Assembly: GCF_003628145.1 (NCBI RefSeq)
Contig: NZ_RBZV01000002.1
Coordinates: 62,001-126,000 of the forward strand
From: Trinickia fusca
GTDB taxonomy: Bacteria > Pseudomonadota > Gammaproteobacteria > Burkholderiales > Burkholderiaceae
Reading direction: 5' to 3'
Length of the DNA: 64,000 nt
Below the pieces are notes generated by a model that searched no databases, had not been told where the DNA came from, and saw only the letters and a list, made by a program, of their open reading frames with translations. Shown piece after piece: positions 52,377 through 61,712 of this stretch (its first letter is position 1; each line of letters begins with the position of its first letter). The position numbers were made by a program, and so were the translations under genes.

Positions 52377-53243
52377 TCAGGGCGCCGGCAGCACGTCCCG
52401 CCGGTGGGTGCCGTCAACCGGGCCGGCCCCGCCGTCCGCGCCACCGCCAGCTCCTGCCCGCATGCGCTCGAGCGTGTCCAGGCAATAGTGCCCGAACCAC
52501 AGCGCCGAAAAGACGAGGATGAACGCATACATCCAGATCGTCACGGCGACGATCAACGGAAACAGCACGACGAGCCACAGCGACCAGACCCACAACAGCG
52601 TCGGCAGCGAACTCATGAGCCCGCTCGCGATACCGATCGCAAACAGCGGCCAGCGGTGCTCGCGCACGAGCGCGCGGCGCTCGGCCCGGCTCGCGTGCAG
52701 TGCAAGTGCGTCGTAGGTCATCACGCGGTAGGTCAGCCAACCCCAGAGCAGCGGCGGCAACAGCGCGAATATCGGGGGAATGAGCCACAGCGGCAGCGTG
52801 ACGCAGACGAGCACCATGCACACGAGCGTCGTGACGAGCGCATGCACGAAGCTACCGAACCACGAGCCGCCGCGGCGCTGCTCGAGCGTGGCAAAGCGCC
52901 GCGCGGACAAGTGGCTCACGACGAGTGGCATCGATATCGTCGCGATCAGCAACAGTACGGTGACGACGATGAGCGGAATCGCGACGGCGCCGACGACGAA
53001 CGGCGCGATCATCGCGTGCAGCGCCGCGAGCCCCACCCAGTCGAACGCCGTGTAGAGCGCGCTCCCGAGCGGCGAAGCGGTCAGCGCGGCGCGTACGGCA
53101 TCGACGAGCGTTTGCCACGTGAACCAGAAGAACGTGCTCCACCCGATCGTGGCGATCACGAACGGCACGAACGTGAGCCTTAGCATGCGCGGGTGCAAGG
53201 CGCTGGCGAGCGCCCGGCCGAATGCGCGCAAGACGTCGTTCAT
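52377..53243 (-). CDS. EI24/CysZ-family membrane protein
   Basis: This 288-residue inner-membrane protein has at least five hydrophobic segments (FVPFVIATIGWSTFFWFTW, PFVVGAVAIPLIVVTVLLLIATISM, LVTTLVCMVLVCVTLPLWLIPPIFALLPPLLWGWL, and two near LWVWSLWLVVLFPLIVAVTIWMYAFILVFSALWF). The EI24/CysZ family includes the CysZ sulfate channel, but no cys genes are near, so the substrate is open. The start ATG at 53243 gives MNDVLRAFGRALASALHP, the family N-terminus. Confidence 0.85.
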   Translation of the reverse strand: MNDVLRAFGRALASALHPRMLRLTFVPFVIATIGWSTFFWFTWQTLVDAVRAALTASPLGSALYTAFDWVGLAALHAMIAPFVVGAVAIPLIVVTVLLLIATISMPLVVSHLSARRFATLEQRRGGSWFGSFVHALVTTLVCMVLVCVTLPLWLIPPIFALLPPLLWGWLTYRVMTYDALALHASRAERRALVREHRWPLFAIGIASGLMSSLPTLLWVWSLWLVVLFPLIVAVTIWMYAFILVFSALWFGHYCLDTLERMRAGAGGGADGGAGPVDGTHRRDVLPAP

Positions 53244-53274
53244 GTCTGACTTGACGGCACGTGGCCTGCGCCGA

Positions 53275-54270
53275 TCAGAGCGCTGCGCCGCCGCCCGGCG
53301 TTACGCGGCGTGGCGCGAGACGCCGCGCGATGCGCACGAAGGCCAGCCAGTGCTGCGACCAGAACCCTTCGCCATACGATTCGCCTTCGATCTGCGCCCG
53401 GATGCCGGTCGGCTCGACTGCGCGATTCCACGACGCCGTCTTGAACAGCATGTCCCACCACGGGAACAGCACGCCGAAGTTGCAGCCGTAGGCCGTGCCT
53501 TCGTGGCCGTAGCCCACCGCGTGGTGGCGGCGATGGAACGCCGGACTCACGATGAGCCGCTCGAGCAGCCAGCCGAAGTTCAACCGCGCATTCGTGTGCT
53601 GCACGCTCTGCGCGAAATTGGTCACGGCCGTCAGCACGACGAACTGCGTCGGCGCAATGCCGATCGCGAGTGCGATCGCAGCGAAAAAGCCGGCTTGAAT
53701 GATGTCGTCGAGCAGATGATTGCGATCGTCGCACCACAACGACATCTGCCGCTGGCTGTGATGAACTGCGTGCAGCTCCCACCAGATGCCGATCCGGTGC
53801 TGCCAGCGGTGATACCAATAGCCGGCGAAATCGAGCACCACGAGATAGATGAGGAACGTGACGAGCGGCTGCGAGGTCACGCCGGGCCACAGATTGTCCA
53901 GATCGATGTTGGCGATGCCTTGATAGCGGAGCCAGACCTGCGTGTTGTCGAAGATCGGCTGAAAAGCGAAGAAGAAGAAGAGATTGAAGAGGCCGAGCTT
54001 GGCGATCCACGTGTAGAGGACGTCCACGCGCACGGCCTTGCGGCTCTCCCACCGCTCGATGGGCCGCAGCGCCTCGAGCGGACGCAGCAGCGCGTACATC
54101 GCGACGATCGTCAGCAAGCCGACGATGACGGGATACAGCGCATCGTAGGTGTCCTCGTCGTAGTCCATCCAGCCGATTTGGAACAGCAGCGGCTGCGCGA
54201 CGTTGACGTAAAGCCAGGTCTGCAACGTCGAGACGAGCGTATCGAGCGAACTAACGATCAGATGAAACAT
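53275..54270 (-). CDS. Sterol desaturase/fatty acid hydroxylase superfamily membrane protein
   Basis: This 331-residue di-iron membrane oxygenase has the three histidine clusters of the family: HRWQH (about residue 155), HAVHHS (about 168), and HRRHH (about 248), the last following QHTNARLNFGWLLERLIVSPAF. Several transmembrane helices lie between. The family hydroxylates or desaturates lipids. It starts 31 nt after the beta-propeller gene on the same strand, so the two are probably cotranscribed. Substrate is unknown. Confidence 0.9.
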   Translation of the reverse strand: MFHLIVSSLDTLVSTLQTWLYVNVAQPLLFQIGWMDYDEDTYDALYPVIVGLLTIVAMYALLRPLEALRPIERWESRKAVRVDVLYTWIAKLGLFNLFFFFAFQPIFDNTQVWLRYQGIANIDLDNLWPGVTSQPLVTFLIYLVVLDFAGYWYHRWQHRIGIWWELHAVHHSQRQMSLWCDDRNHLLDDIIQAGFFAAIALAIGIAPTQFVVLTAVTNFAQSVQHTNARLNFGWLLERLIVSPAFHRRHHAVGYGHEGTAYGCNFGVLFPWWDMLFKTASWNRAVEPTGIRAQIEGESYGEGFWSQHWLAFVRIARRLAPRRVTPGGGAAL

Positions 54271-54301
54271 AGCCGGACCGATCCTGATGCTGAAGCGCCG
54301 T

Positions 54302-55321
54302 TCAAGCGCCGTTCGGCGCCGTCACCGGCGCGCGGTCGAAGAAATAAATGCCGTGCGGCGAGCGCCCCACCGCGATCGTCTTCACGAGCTGGTAGGTCTT
54401 CAAATCGATGATGCCGACATGCTTGGCGAAGCGGAACGTCACCCACAGATAGCGCTTATCGGCCGACAGCTCCATGTCGTCCGGCCCCGGCATCAAGCCC
54501 GTGATGTCGCGCACGTTCGTCAGCGTTTCCTCGTCGATGATGCTGATCGTGCCGGCGACGCGGTTGCTGAGCGCCACGTGGCGCCCGTCGTCGAGCGAGC
54601 GGAAGTTGTGCGCGCCCTTGCCCGTATGAATGCGCTTGATCACCTGCTGCGTGCGCCAATCGACGACGGCCACGTCGTCCTCGCCGGTCATGCCGACGAG
54701 CAGATACTTGTCGCCCGGCGTCAGCCACAAGCCGGCCGGCGTGTCGCCGACCTTCATCTTCCACTTGACCGTCTGCGTCGCCAGATCGACGGCCGCCAGC
54801 TCGCCCGAGACCTGCAGCGTGACGAAGACGGTCTTGCTGTCGTTCGTGAACGCCATGTGGCTCGGCATCGTCGCGAGCGGCAGACGCTTGGCGAGCACCG
54901 GCTCCTTGCCGTCGTAGTGGTAGACGTCGAGACGATCGAGCCGCAGGCCCGTCGTCACGAACCATTTACGGTCAGGCGAAAAGCCGAGCTGATACGGGTC
55001 CTCGATGTTCTCGATCCACTTTTGCAGCTTGCCCGTCTTCGGGTCGACCAGCATCAGGTTGTTCGAGACCGAATTGGCGACGATCAGCGAGCTGTTGTCG
55101 GGCATCGCCATCAGGTGGTGCGGCTCTTTGCCCGTCGGCACTTTGCCGACGACTTGCTGCGACGCTTCGTCAATCAGGCTCAGCGTCGCCTCGCCCGAAT
55201 TGAGCACGATCACGTTGTTCGCGTGGGCCAGTGGGGAGAGCAGACCGGCCGCGGCCGCCACAAGCGCGGCCGCCACGGCGCCGCTGGCGCGCTTCGCGCC
55301 CGAAACAAAAAGGGTATGCAT
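54302..55321 (-). CDS. Exported YncE-like beta-propeller protein
   Basis: This 339-residue periplasmic protein has a signal peptide (residues 1-34, ending LLSPLAHA) and repeated blades of the YncE/cytochrome cd1-heme-domain type: NVIVLNSGEATLSLIDEASQQVVGKVPTGKEPHHLMAMPD, SLIVANSVSNNLMLVDPKTGKL, VFVTLQVSGELAAVDLATQTV, and YLWVTFRFAKHVGIIDLKTYQLVKTI. No heme or PQQ motif is seen. It precedes the desaturase gene by 31 nt. The function is unknown; a role linked to the desaturase is inferred from position only. Confidence 0.87.
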   Translation of the reverse strand: MHTLFVSGAKRASGAVAAALVAAAAGLLSPLAHANNVIVLNSGEATLSLIDEASQQVVGKVPTGKEPHHLMAMPDNSSLIVANSVSNNLMLVDPKTGKLQKWIENIEDPYQLGFSPDRKWFVTTGLRLDRLDVYHYDGKEPVLAKRLPLATMPSHMAFTNDSKTVFVTLQVSGELAAVDLATQTVKWKMKVGDTPAGLWLTPGDKYLLVGMTGEDDVAVVDWRTQQVIKRIHTGKGAHNFRSLDDGRHVALSNRVAGTISIIDEETLTNVRDITGLMPGPDDMELSADKRYLWVTFRFAKHVGIIDLKTYQLVKTIAVGRSPHGIYFFDRAPVTAPNGA

Positions 55322-55449
55322 GAGTACTCTGAGAAAAAAGCCGACGCAATCTTAAAACGTTTGCGCGGCTGCGAGGTTGACGACGCTCAGGGAAATCCGC
55401 CATTCGTCGCGCGCCCCGCGTTTGACTGGCGCAAAAGGGTCGGAGCCGA

Positions 55450-58400
55450 TCACCGTTGCATCGACTCCCACACCTTGTGTAACCGCTTAATGGAGACCGG
55501 CATCGGCGTGCGCAGTTCCTGCGCGAACAACGAAATGCGCAACTCCTCGAGCATCCAGCGGAACTCGGTCAGCCGCGCGTCGGCCACGCCCCCGCGGGTG
55601 GACTGCGCACGCTGATAGTGCTGCAACAACGGTTGCAATTCCGTGAACTGGCGCGCGTCGCGGGTCGGATCGGCCTTGAGCTTGTCGATGCGCAACGCGA
55701 CGCCCTTCAGGTAGCGCGGGAAATGCGCGAGCTGCGTGTAAGGCGTATCGACGACGAAGCGCTTGCCGAGCAACGCCTGCACTTGCTGCTGCATGTCGGC
55801 ATGAGCCTGCGCGAACGGCTTGGCCTGCACGAGCTTCTTCGTCACGGCCGCGTATTCGGCCAGGATCTGGCCGACGAGCCGCGCGATCTCCTGCGCGAGC
55901 AGCGAGAGCCGCCCCTTGCCCTCGTCGCGGCGCGCATGGAAGCTCGCGTCGTCGTCGGGCAGCGGCTCCTGCAGACACGCGCGCTCGAGGGCCATATCGA
56001 TCAGTTGATCGCGCAGTTGCTCCTGTGTGCCGAGCGGCATGAACTGCATCGCCATCTCACGCAGCCCCGGCAGGTTCTTCTCGAGATACTTGATCGGCTC
56101 GCGCAACTGCAGCGCGAACAGGCGCCGCAGCCCGGCACGGTGAATGCGCGCGGCTTCCTCAGGAGAATCGAAGACCTCGACGTCGCAGTGCGTCGTGCGG
56201 TCGACGAGCGCCGGATAGCCGAACAGCGTCTGTCCACCGCGCCGGACCTCGAGGAGTTCCGGCAGCTTGCCGAAGTTCCACGTCGTGAGGTTCTCGTACA
56301 GTGCCGTGGCCGTACCGTCACCGCTCGCCCCCGGTGCCGCCCCCTGCCCGGCCCCGCTCGCGGCTCGCGCGTTCTGCACGCTCTGCGCGCTCGCGCCTCG
56401 CTCGGGCGTTGCCGGCGTGCCGCGCACACCCGGCGCGCGCGCTGCCGCGGTGACCGAGGCCGAAGCCGAAGCCGCAGCGCCGGCCACTGCCATCGTCGAG
56501 CCCGCCGCGAGCTTCTGGAAGTGGCGCTGCGCATCGCCGCCGAGCTCGGCGCGCAGTTGCGCGAGATTGCGCCCCATCGCGAGCTGACGGCCGTGCTCGT
56601 CGACGACCTTGAAGTTCATGAACAAGTGTGCCGGCAGCGTCTCGAGCTTGAAGTCGGTCGTCTTGAGCATGACCTGGGTGGTGGCGCGCACGTCGGCGAT
56701 CAGGGCTTCGACGAGGCCCCCCCCGCCGACACGCTCGGCCGTCCGCTCGACGAAACCGGCTGCGTATTCGGGCAGCGGCACGCAATGACGACGCAGCTTC
56801 TGCGGCAGCGACTTGAGCAGCAGCTGCACCTTCTCCTTCAGCATGCCGGGCACGAGCCATTCGGCGCGCCGCGCATCGACCTGATTGAGCGCGTAAAGCG
56901 GCACGGCCAGCGTCACGCCATCGCGTGGCGAGCCGGGCTCGAAATGATAGGCGAGCGTCATGTCGACACCCGCCATCGGCATGCGCTTCGGAAACAGGTC
57001 GGTCGTGACGCCGGCCGCTTCATGACGCATGAGGTCGTCGCGCGACAGATACAGCAGCCGCAGCTTGTCCTCGGGCTGCCCGCTTCTGCCGACCTCCTCG
57101 CGATACCAGCGCTCGAACGCCGTGCCCGTGCAGATACCTTGCGGCACCGCCTGATCGTAGAACGCGAAGATCAGCTCGTCGTCGACGAGCACGTCCTGCC
57201 GACGCGACTTGTGCTCGAGCTGCTCGATGTCGGTCAGCAGCTTGCGGTTATGCGCGAAGAACATGAGCTTCGTGTCGAATTCGCCGTCGACAAGCGCACC
57301 GCGAATGAACAGCTCGCGTGCGCGGGCCGGGTCGCGCGGCCCGAACGCGACGCGCCGCCGGTGATAGACCGGCAAGCCGTACAGCGTGGCGCGCTCGAAC
57401 GCCGACACCTGCGCGGGGCGTTTTTCCCAGTGCGGCTCGGACAGCGATTTCTTCAACAAGTGCGCGCCGATTTTCTCGATCCATTCCGGCTCGATTTTCG
57501 CGAGGCAGCGCGCGTAGAGCCGGCTCGTCTCGACGAGTTCGGCCGCCATGATCCAGCGCCCCGCCTTCTTCGCGAGCATGGAGCCCGGCCACAGGAAGAA
57601 CTTGATGCCGCGCGCGCCCAGATAATGCGGCTCGTCGTCGGCTTTCAGGCCCACGTTGCCGAGCAGCCCCGTCAGCAGCGCGAGGTGAACCTGCTCGTAG
57701 GTGGCTTCCGTTTCGTTCAGGCGCCAGCCATGCTCGCGCACGACCGTCAGCAGCTGCGAGTGCACGTCGCGCCACTCGCGCAACCGCAGGTGCGACAGAA
57801 AGTTCTCGCGGCACGAGTCGACGAGTTGACGGTTCGACTTCTTGTGCGCGACGGCCTCACCGAACCAATTCCACAGCTTGATCCACTGCAGGAACTCGGA
57901 GCGCTCATCGGCGAAGCGCCGGTGCGCCTGATCGGCTTGCTCCTGCGCGTCGGCAGGTCGCTCGCGCGGGTCCTGCACCGACAGCGCGCTCGCGATGATC
58001 AAGACTTCGGTGAGCGCGTGCTGATCGCGCGCAGCCAGGATCATGCGGCCCACGCGCGGATCGAGCGGCAGGCGCGCGAGCTCGCGGCCGAGTGGCGTGA
58101 GCCGGTTCTCGTCGTCGACGGCACCGAGCTCGTTCAGCAGCTGATAGCCGTCGGCGATCGCACGGCCCGGCGGCGGCTCGATGAACGGGAACGTCTCGAT
58201 CTCGGTCAGGTGCAGCGACTTCATGCGCAGAATCACCGACGCGAGCGACGAGCGCAGGATTTCGGGGTCGGTAAAGCGCACCCGAGCCGCAAAATCGGCT
58301 TCGTCATAAAGGCGAATGCAGATCCCGTCGGCCACCCGCCCGCACCGACCGGCCCGCTGATTCGCGGCCGCCTGCGAGATCGGCTCGACCTGCAACTGCT

Positions 58401-59529
58401 CGACCTTGTTGCGATACGAGTAGCGCTTGACGCGCGCGAGCCCGGTATCGACGACGTAGCGGATGCCCGGCACCGTCAACGAGGTTTCGGCGACGTTGGT
58501 CGCGAGCACGAGGCGCCGCGCGTTCGACGCCTTGAACACGCGCGCTTGCTCCTCGGCCGAGAGCCGCGCGAACAACGGCAGAATCTCGGTGTGCGGCGGA
58601 TGGTGCTTCCTCAGCGCTTCGGCGGCTTCCCGGATCTCGCGCTCGCCGGGCAAAAACACGAGCACGTCGCCCGGGCCGGCGCGGCACAGCTCGTCGACGG
58701 CATCGACGATCGCATCCATGAGATCGCGCTCGGCATCGCGCGCGCTTTTCAAGCGCTCACGCCCCGCGGGCGCGCCCTGCGCCGCTTTGATCGCGGGGCT
58801 CACCTCCTCGACGGGCCGATAGCGGACCTCGACCGGATACAGCCGTCCGCTGACTTCGATCACGGGGGCCGGCTTCTCGTCGGTGCCGAAATGGCGCGCG
58901 AAGCGGTCAGCGTCGATCGTGGCCGAGGTCACGATCAACTTCAGGTCGGGCCGGCGCGGCAGGATTTCCTTCAGATAGCCGAGCAGGAAATCGATGTTCA
59001 GGCTTCGCTCATGCGCCTCGTCGATGATCAACGTGTCGTAGGCGCGCAGAAGCGGGTCGGTTTGCGTCTCGGCCAGCAAAATGCCGTCGGTCATCAGTTT
59101 CACCGACGCGCCGGGCGCGAGATTGTCCGTGAAGCGCACCTTGTAGCCGACTACCTCGCCGAACGGCGTGCCGAGCTCTTCGGCGATACGCCGCCCGGTC
59201 GCGGCCGCTGCAATACGGCGCGGCTGCGTATGGCCGATGAGCCCCGCACCGCCGGCGCCGCGCCCGCGGCCGAGCGCGAGGCAGATCTTGGGCAGCTGCG
59301 TCGTCTTGCCCGAGCCCGTTTCGCCGGAGACGATCACGACCTGGTGGTCGGCGATCGCGCGCGCGATCTCTTCGCGGCGGCCCGAGACGGGCAGCGCGGC
59401 GGGAAACTCGATCGGCGGAACCGGGTTGGGCGGGATGGGCGAAGGACGGGAATGGCTCGGGCGCGCCGGACGCGGTGCGCGCGGCGGCCGGCCCTCATTC
59501 GTGGCCGGACTTTTGGGTACGTTCGACAT
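55450..59529 (-). CDS. hrpA: ATP-dependent RNA helicase HrpA (DEAH box)
   Basis: This 1359-residue DEAH helicase is involved in mRNA processing and ribosome rescue. Motif I is VSGETGSGKTTQLPKICLALG (about 70-90) and motif II is LIIDEAHERSLN. SATIDADRFARHFG, VAETSLTVPGIRYVVDTG and QRAGRCGR follow. Helicase-associated and OB-fold domains and a DUF3418 C-terminus complete it. An Ala/Gly-rich low-complexity insert occurs near residues 1000-1060 (AGAAASASASVTAAARAPGVRG), unlike E. coli. The gene is divergent from argA, with only 22 bp between the starts. Confidence 0.96.
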   Translation of the reverse strand: MSNVPKSPATNEGRPPRAPRPARPSHSRPSPIPPNPVPPIEFPAALPVSGRREEIARAIADHQVVIVSGETGSGKTTQLPKICLALGRGRGAGGAGLIGHTQPRRIAAAATGRRIAEELGTPFGEVVGYKVRFTDNLAPGASVKLMTDGILLAETQTDPLLRAYDTLIIDEAHERSLNIDFLLGYLKEILPRRPDLKLIVTSATIDADRFARHFGTDEKPAPVIEVSGRLYPVEVRYRPVEEVSPAIKAAQGAPAGRERLKSARDAERDLMDAIVDAVDELCRAGPGDVLVFLPGEREIREAAEALRKHHPPHTEILPLFARLSAEEQARVFKASNARRLVLATNVAETSLTVPGIRYVVDTGLARVKRYSYRNKVEQLQVEPISQAAANQRAGRCGRVADGICIRLYDEADFAARVRFTDPEILRSSLASVILRMKSLHLTEIETFPFIEPPPGRAIADGYQLLNELGAVDDENRLTPLGRELARLPLDPRVGRMILAARDQHALTEVLIIASALSVQDPRERPADAQEQADQAHRRFADERSEFLQWIKLWNWFGEAVAHKKSNRQLVDSCRENFLSHLRLREWRDVHSQLLTVVREHGWRLNETEATYEQVHLALLTGLLGNVGLKADDEPHYLGARGIKFFLWPGSMLAKKAGRWIMAAELVETSRLYARCLAKIEPEWIEKIGAHLLKKSLSEPHWEKRPAQVSAFERATLYGLPVYHRRRVAFGPRDPARARELFIRGALVDGEFDTKLMFFAHNRKLLTDIEQLEHKSRRQDVLVDDELIFAFYDQAVPQGICTGTAFERWYREEVGRSGQPEDKLRLLYLSRDDLMRHEAAGVTTDLFPKRMPMAGVDMTLAYHFEPGSPRDGVTLAVPLYALNQVDARRAEWLVPGMLKEKVQLLLKSLPQKLRRHCVPLPEYAAGFVERTAERVGGGGLVEALIADVRATTQVMLKTTDFKLETLPAHLFMNFKVVDEHGRQLAMGRNLAQLRAELGGDAQRHFQKLAAGSTMAVAGAAASASASVTAAARAPGVRGTPATPERGASAQSVQNARAASGAGQGAAPGASGDGTATALYENLTTWNFGKLPELLEVRRGGQTLFGYPALVDRTTHCDVEVFDSPEEAARIHRAGLRRLFALQLREPIKYLEKNLPGLREMAMQFMPLGTQEQLRDQLIDMALERACLQEPLPDDDASFHARRDEGKGRLSLLAQEIARLVGQILAEYAAVTKKLVQAKPFAQAHADMQQQVQALLGKRFVVDTPYTQLAHFPRYLKGVALRIDKLKADPTRDARQFTELQPLLQHYQRAQSTRGGVADARLTEFRWMLEELRISLFAQELRTPMPVSIKRLHKVWESMQR

Positions 59530-59539
59530 GGGGGCGCAT

Positions 59540-59545
59540 TATAAT
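59540..59545 (+). promoter_or_regulatory. Candidate -10 box of argA
   Basis: A perfect TATAAT lies 6 nt before the argA ATG. If used, the transcript would begin at or next to the start codon. No clear -35 element is present. Confidence 0.4.
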
Positions 59546-59551
59546 CCCGGC

Positions 59552-60931
59552 ATGAATTCTCAAACCGACCTCGTTTCCGCCCAACAGAGCGCCTCCAGCC
59601 GGCCGCCGACGCCCGAGTGCGCCGACGACCACGCGCAGTTCGTCGACTGGATGCGTTCGGTTGCCCCGTATATCCACGCATTCCGCAACAAGACCTTCGT
59701 CGTCGGATTCGGCGGTGAGGTGGTCCATCAGGGCCTGTTGAACGCCCTGGTGGCCGACGTCGCGCTGCTGCAGGCGATGGGCATCCAAATCGTGCTCGTG
59801 CACGGCTCTCGTCCGCAGGTCGAGGAGCAAATGAGTCTGCACGGCGTGCAGTCGGAGTTCTCGCACGGCATGCGCATCACCGATGCCAGAGCGCTCGAAT
59901 CGGCCAAGGAAGCGGCCGGCGAAGTGCGGCTCGATATCGAAGCGGCGATCAGCCAAGGCTTGCCGAACACGCCGATGGCGCACGCGCACATCAGCGTCGT
60001 GTCGGGCAACTTCGTCACGGCGCGTCCGGTCGGCATTCTCGACGGCGTGGATTTCGCGCATACGGGCGTCGTGCGCAAGATCGATGCCGAGTCGATCCGC
60101 CACTCGCTCGCGAGCCGCAAGATCGTGCTGCTTTCGCCGCTCGGTTTCTCGCCGACCGGCGAAGCGTTCAACCTGTCGATGGAAGACGTGGCCTCGGCCG
60201 CGGCCATCGCGCTGCGTGCCGACAAGATCATCTTCCTGACGGAAACGCCGGGCATCATGGACGAGCAAGGCGAGCTCGTGCACGAAATGTCGCTCGACGA
60301 GGCCTACCGCCTGCACGAGAGCGGCGAGGTCAAAGGCGATGCCGCGTTCTACCTGAAGCACGCGGCGCGCGCGTGCCGCGGCGGCGTCGCGCGTGCGCAC
60401 ATCATTCCGTACTCGCTCGACGGCAGCCTGCTGCTCGAACTGTTCCTGCACGATGGCGTCGGCACGATGATCTCGTACGAGAACCTCGAGAGCCTGCGCG
60501 AGGCCACGCCCGACGACGTCGGCGGCATCCTCACGCTGATCGAGCCGCTCGAGTCCGACGGTACGCTCGTCAAGCGCGGCCGCCACCAGATCGAACGCGA
60601 TATCGATCACTTCTCGGTCATCGAGCACGATGGCGTGCTGTTCGGCTGTGCGGCGCTGTACCCGTATCCGCAAGAGCGCATCGGCGAAATGGCCTGCCTG
60701 ACCGTCGCGCCCGAGGCGCAGGGCTCGGGCGATGGCGAGCGCCTGCTCAAGCGCATCGAACAGCGTGCCCGCGCACGCGGCCTCACGCGCATCTTCGTGC
60801 TGACGACGCGTACCGAGCACTGGTTCTTGAAGCGCGGCTTCGTGAAGGCCACGGTCGACGACCTGCCCGAAGACCGCCGCCGCCTCTATAACTGGCAGCG
60901 CAAGTCGCTCGTGCTGATGAAGCACCTCTGA
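59552..60931 (+). CDS. argA: N-acetylglutamate synthase (AAK-GNAT type)
   Basis: This 459-residue enzyme acetylates glutamate in the first step of arginine synthesis. The N-terminal amino-acid-kinase-like domain ([46 protein letters not shown], residues ~48-95) serves for arginine feedback. The C-terminal GNAT domain binds acetyl-CoA ([31 protein letters not shown]). The ATG at 59552 ([13 protein letters not shown]) is chosen; the longer open frame overlaps hrpA. yggX follows after 50 nt. Confidence 0.95.
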   Translation: MNSQTDLVSAQQSASSRPPTPECADDHAQFVDWMRSVAPYIHAFRNKTFVVGFGGEVVHQGLLNALVADVALLQAMGIQIVLVHGSRPQVEEQMSLHGVQSEFSHGMRITDARALESAKEAAGEVRLDIEAAISQGLPNTPMAHAHISVVSGNFVTARPVGILDGVDFAHTGVVRKIDAESIRHSLASRKIVLLSPLGFSPTGEAFNLSMEDVASAAAIALRADKIIFLTETPGIMDEQGELVHEMSLDEAYRLHESGEVKGDAAFYLKHAARACRGGVARAHIIPYSLDGSLLLELFLHDGVGTMISYENLESLREATPDDVGGILTLIEPLESDGTLVKRGRHQIERDIDHFSVIEHDGVLFGCAALYPYPQERIGEMACLTVAPEAQGSGDGERLLKRIEQRARARGLTRIFVLTTRTEHWFLKRGFVKATVDDLPEDRRRLYNWQRKSLVLMKHL

Positions 60932-60981
60932 GCGCACGACACTGCCCTGCCGCCCCACATCGATTACAGGAGAAACCCACG

Positions 60982-61257
60982 ATGACCCGCATGGTTCAAT
61001 GCGCAAAGCTCGGCAAGGAAGCCGAAGGCCTTGATTTTCCGCCGCTGCCGGGCGAGCTTGGCAAGCGCATCTACGAAAGCGTCTCGAAGGAAGCATGGCA
61101 AGGCTGGCTCAAGCATCAGACGATGCTGATCAACGAGAACCGCCTGAACATGGCCGATCCGCGCGCGCGTCAATACCTGATGAAGCAAACGGAAAAGTTC
61201 TTCTTCGGCGAAGGCGCCGATCAAGCTTCCGGGTACGTTCCGCCGACCGAGGGCTGA
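60982..61257 (+). CDS. yggX: YggX family Fe(II)-trafficking/oxidative-damage protection protein
   Basis: This 91-residue protein reads [78 protein letters not shown], closely matching YggX. The single conserved Cys is residue 7. The family protects Fe-S proteins from oxidation. AGGAGAAAC precedes the ATG. It lies 50 nt downstream of argA and is probably in the same transcript, ending at a strong terminator. Confidence 0.95.
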   Translation: MTRMVQCAKLGKEAEGLDFPPLPGELGKRIYESVSKEAWQGWLKHQTMLINENRLNMADPRARQYLMKQTEKFFFGEGADQASGYVPPTEG

Positions 61258-61290
61258 CCGCCTGCGCGTCGAGCGCCGGCGCCAGAAAGA

Positions 61291-61330
61291 AAGCCGGTTC
61301 GCCCCTACGCTGGGGCGAACCGGCTTTTTT
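61291..61330 (+). terminator. Rho-independent terminator after yggX
   Basis: A perfect 15-bp stem (AAGCCGGTTCGCCCC / its complement, 61291-61305 and 61312-61326) with a 6-nt loop is followed by TTTTTT. Confidence 0.94.
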
Positions 61331-61372
61331 ACTTCGTGCGGCCTTCGCGCGGCCGCCAAGGTCACGCGCGGC

Positions 61373-61699
61373 TCATCGCTTCGGCGCAACGTGCGCCGAG
61401 TGCATCGACAGCAGCTCGATGTCCATATCCTTGGCGAGCAGGTCGGCGCTATCCTTCACGAACTCGACCAGATACGGCTGCGCGAAATGCGCGTCCAGAT
61501 CGGCGTTCGAGCGCCAGTTCTCGTACATCACCCACTGCGCCGGATCGTCGTTCGAACGATGCACGTCGTAGTTGATGCAGCCCGCTTCGCTGCGCGAGGG
61601 CTCGACCAGTTTCAGCAACCGGCGGCCCAGTTCCTCTTCGCTGCCCGGCTTCGCTTGCAGATGGGCGATCAGCGTCAGTTGTTGTCGTTCGTTCGTCAC
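61373..61699 (-). CDS. Antibiotic biosynthesis monooxygenase (ABM) domain protein
   Basis: This 108-residue dimeric alpha/beta barrel of the ABM/YgiN type reads LTLIAHLQAKPGSEEELGRRLLKLVEPSRSEAGCINYDVHRSNDDPAQWVMYENWRSNADLDAHFAQPYLVEFVKD. YgiN is a quinol monooxygenase; here the substrate is unknown. It ends next to the yggX terminator and follows the alpha/beta hydrolase by 13 nt on the same strand, so the two are an operon. Confidence 0.88.
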   Translation of the reverse strand: MTNERQQLTLIAHLQAKPGSEEELGRRLLKLVEPSRSEAGCINYDVHRSNDDPAQWVMYENWRSNADLDAHFAQPYLVEFVKDSADLLAKDMDIELLSMHSAHVAPKR

Positions 61700-61712
61700 G
61701 ATTCTCGAGTCC

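Noticed and set aside
55618-59544. 1308-codon plus-strand frame opposite hrpA
   Set aside because: HrpA motifs on the minus strand are complete. The antisense frame is Arg/Asp/His-rich with no recognisable domain.
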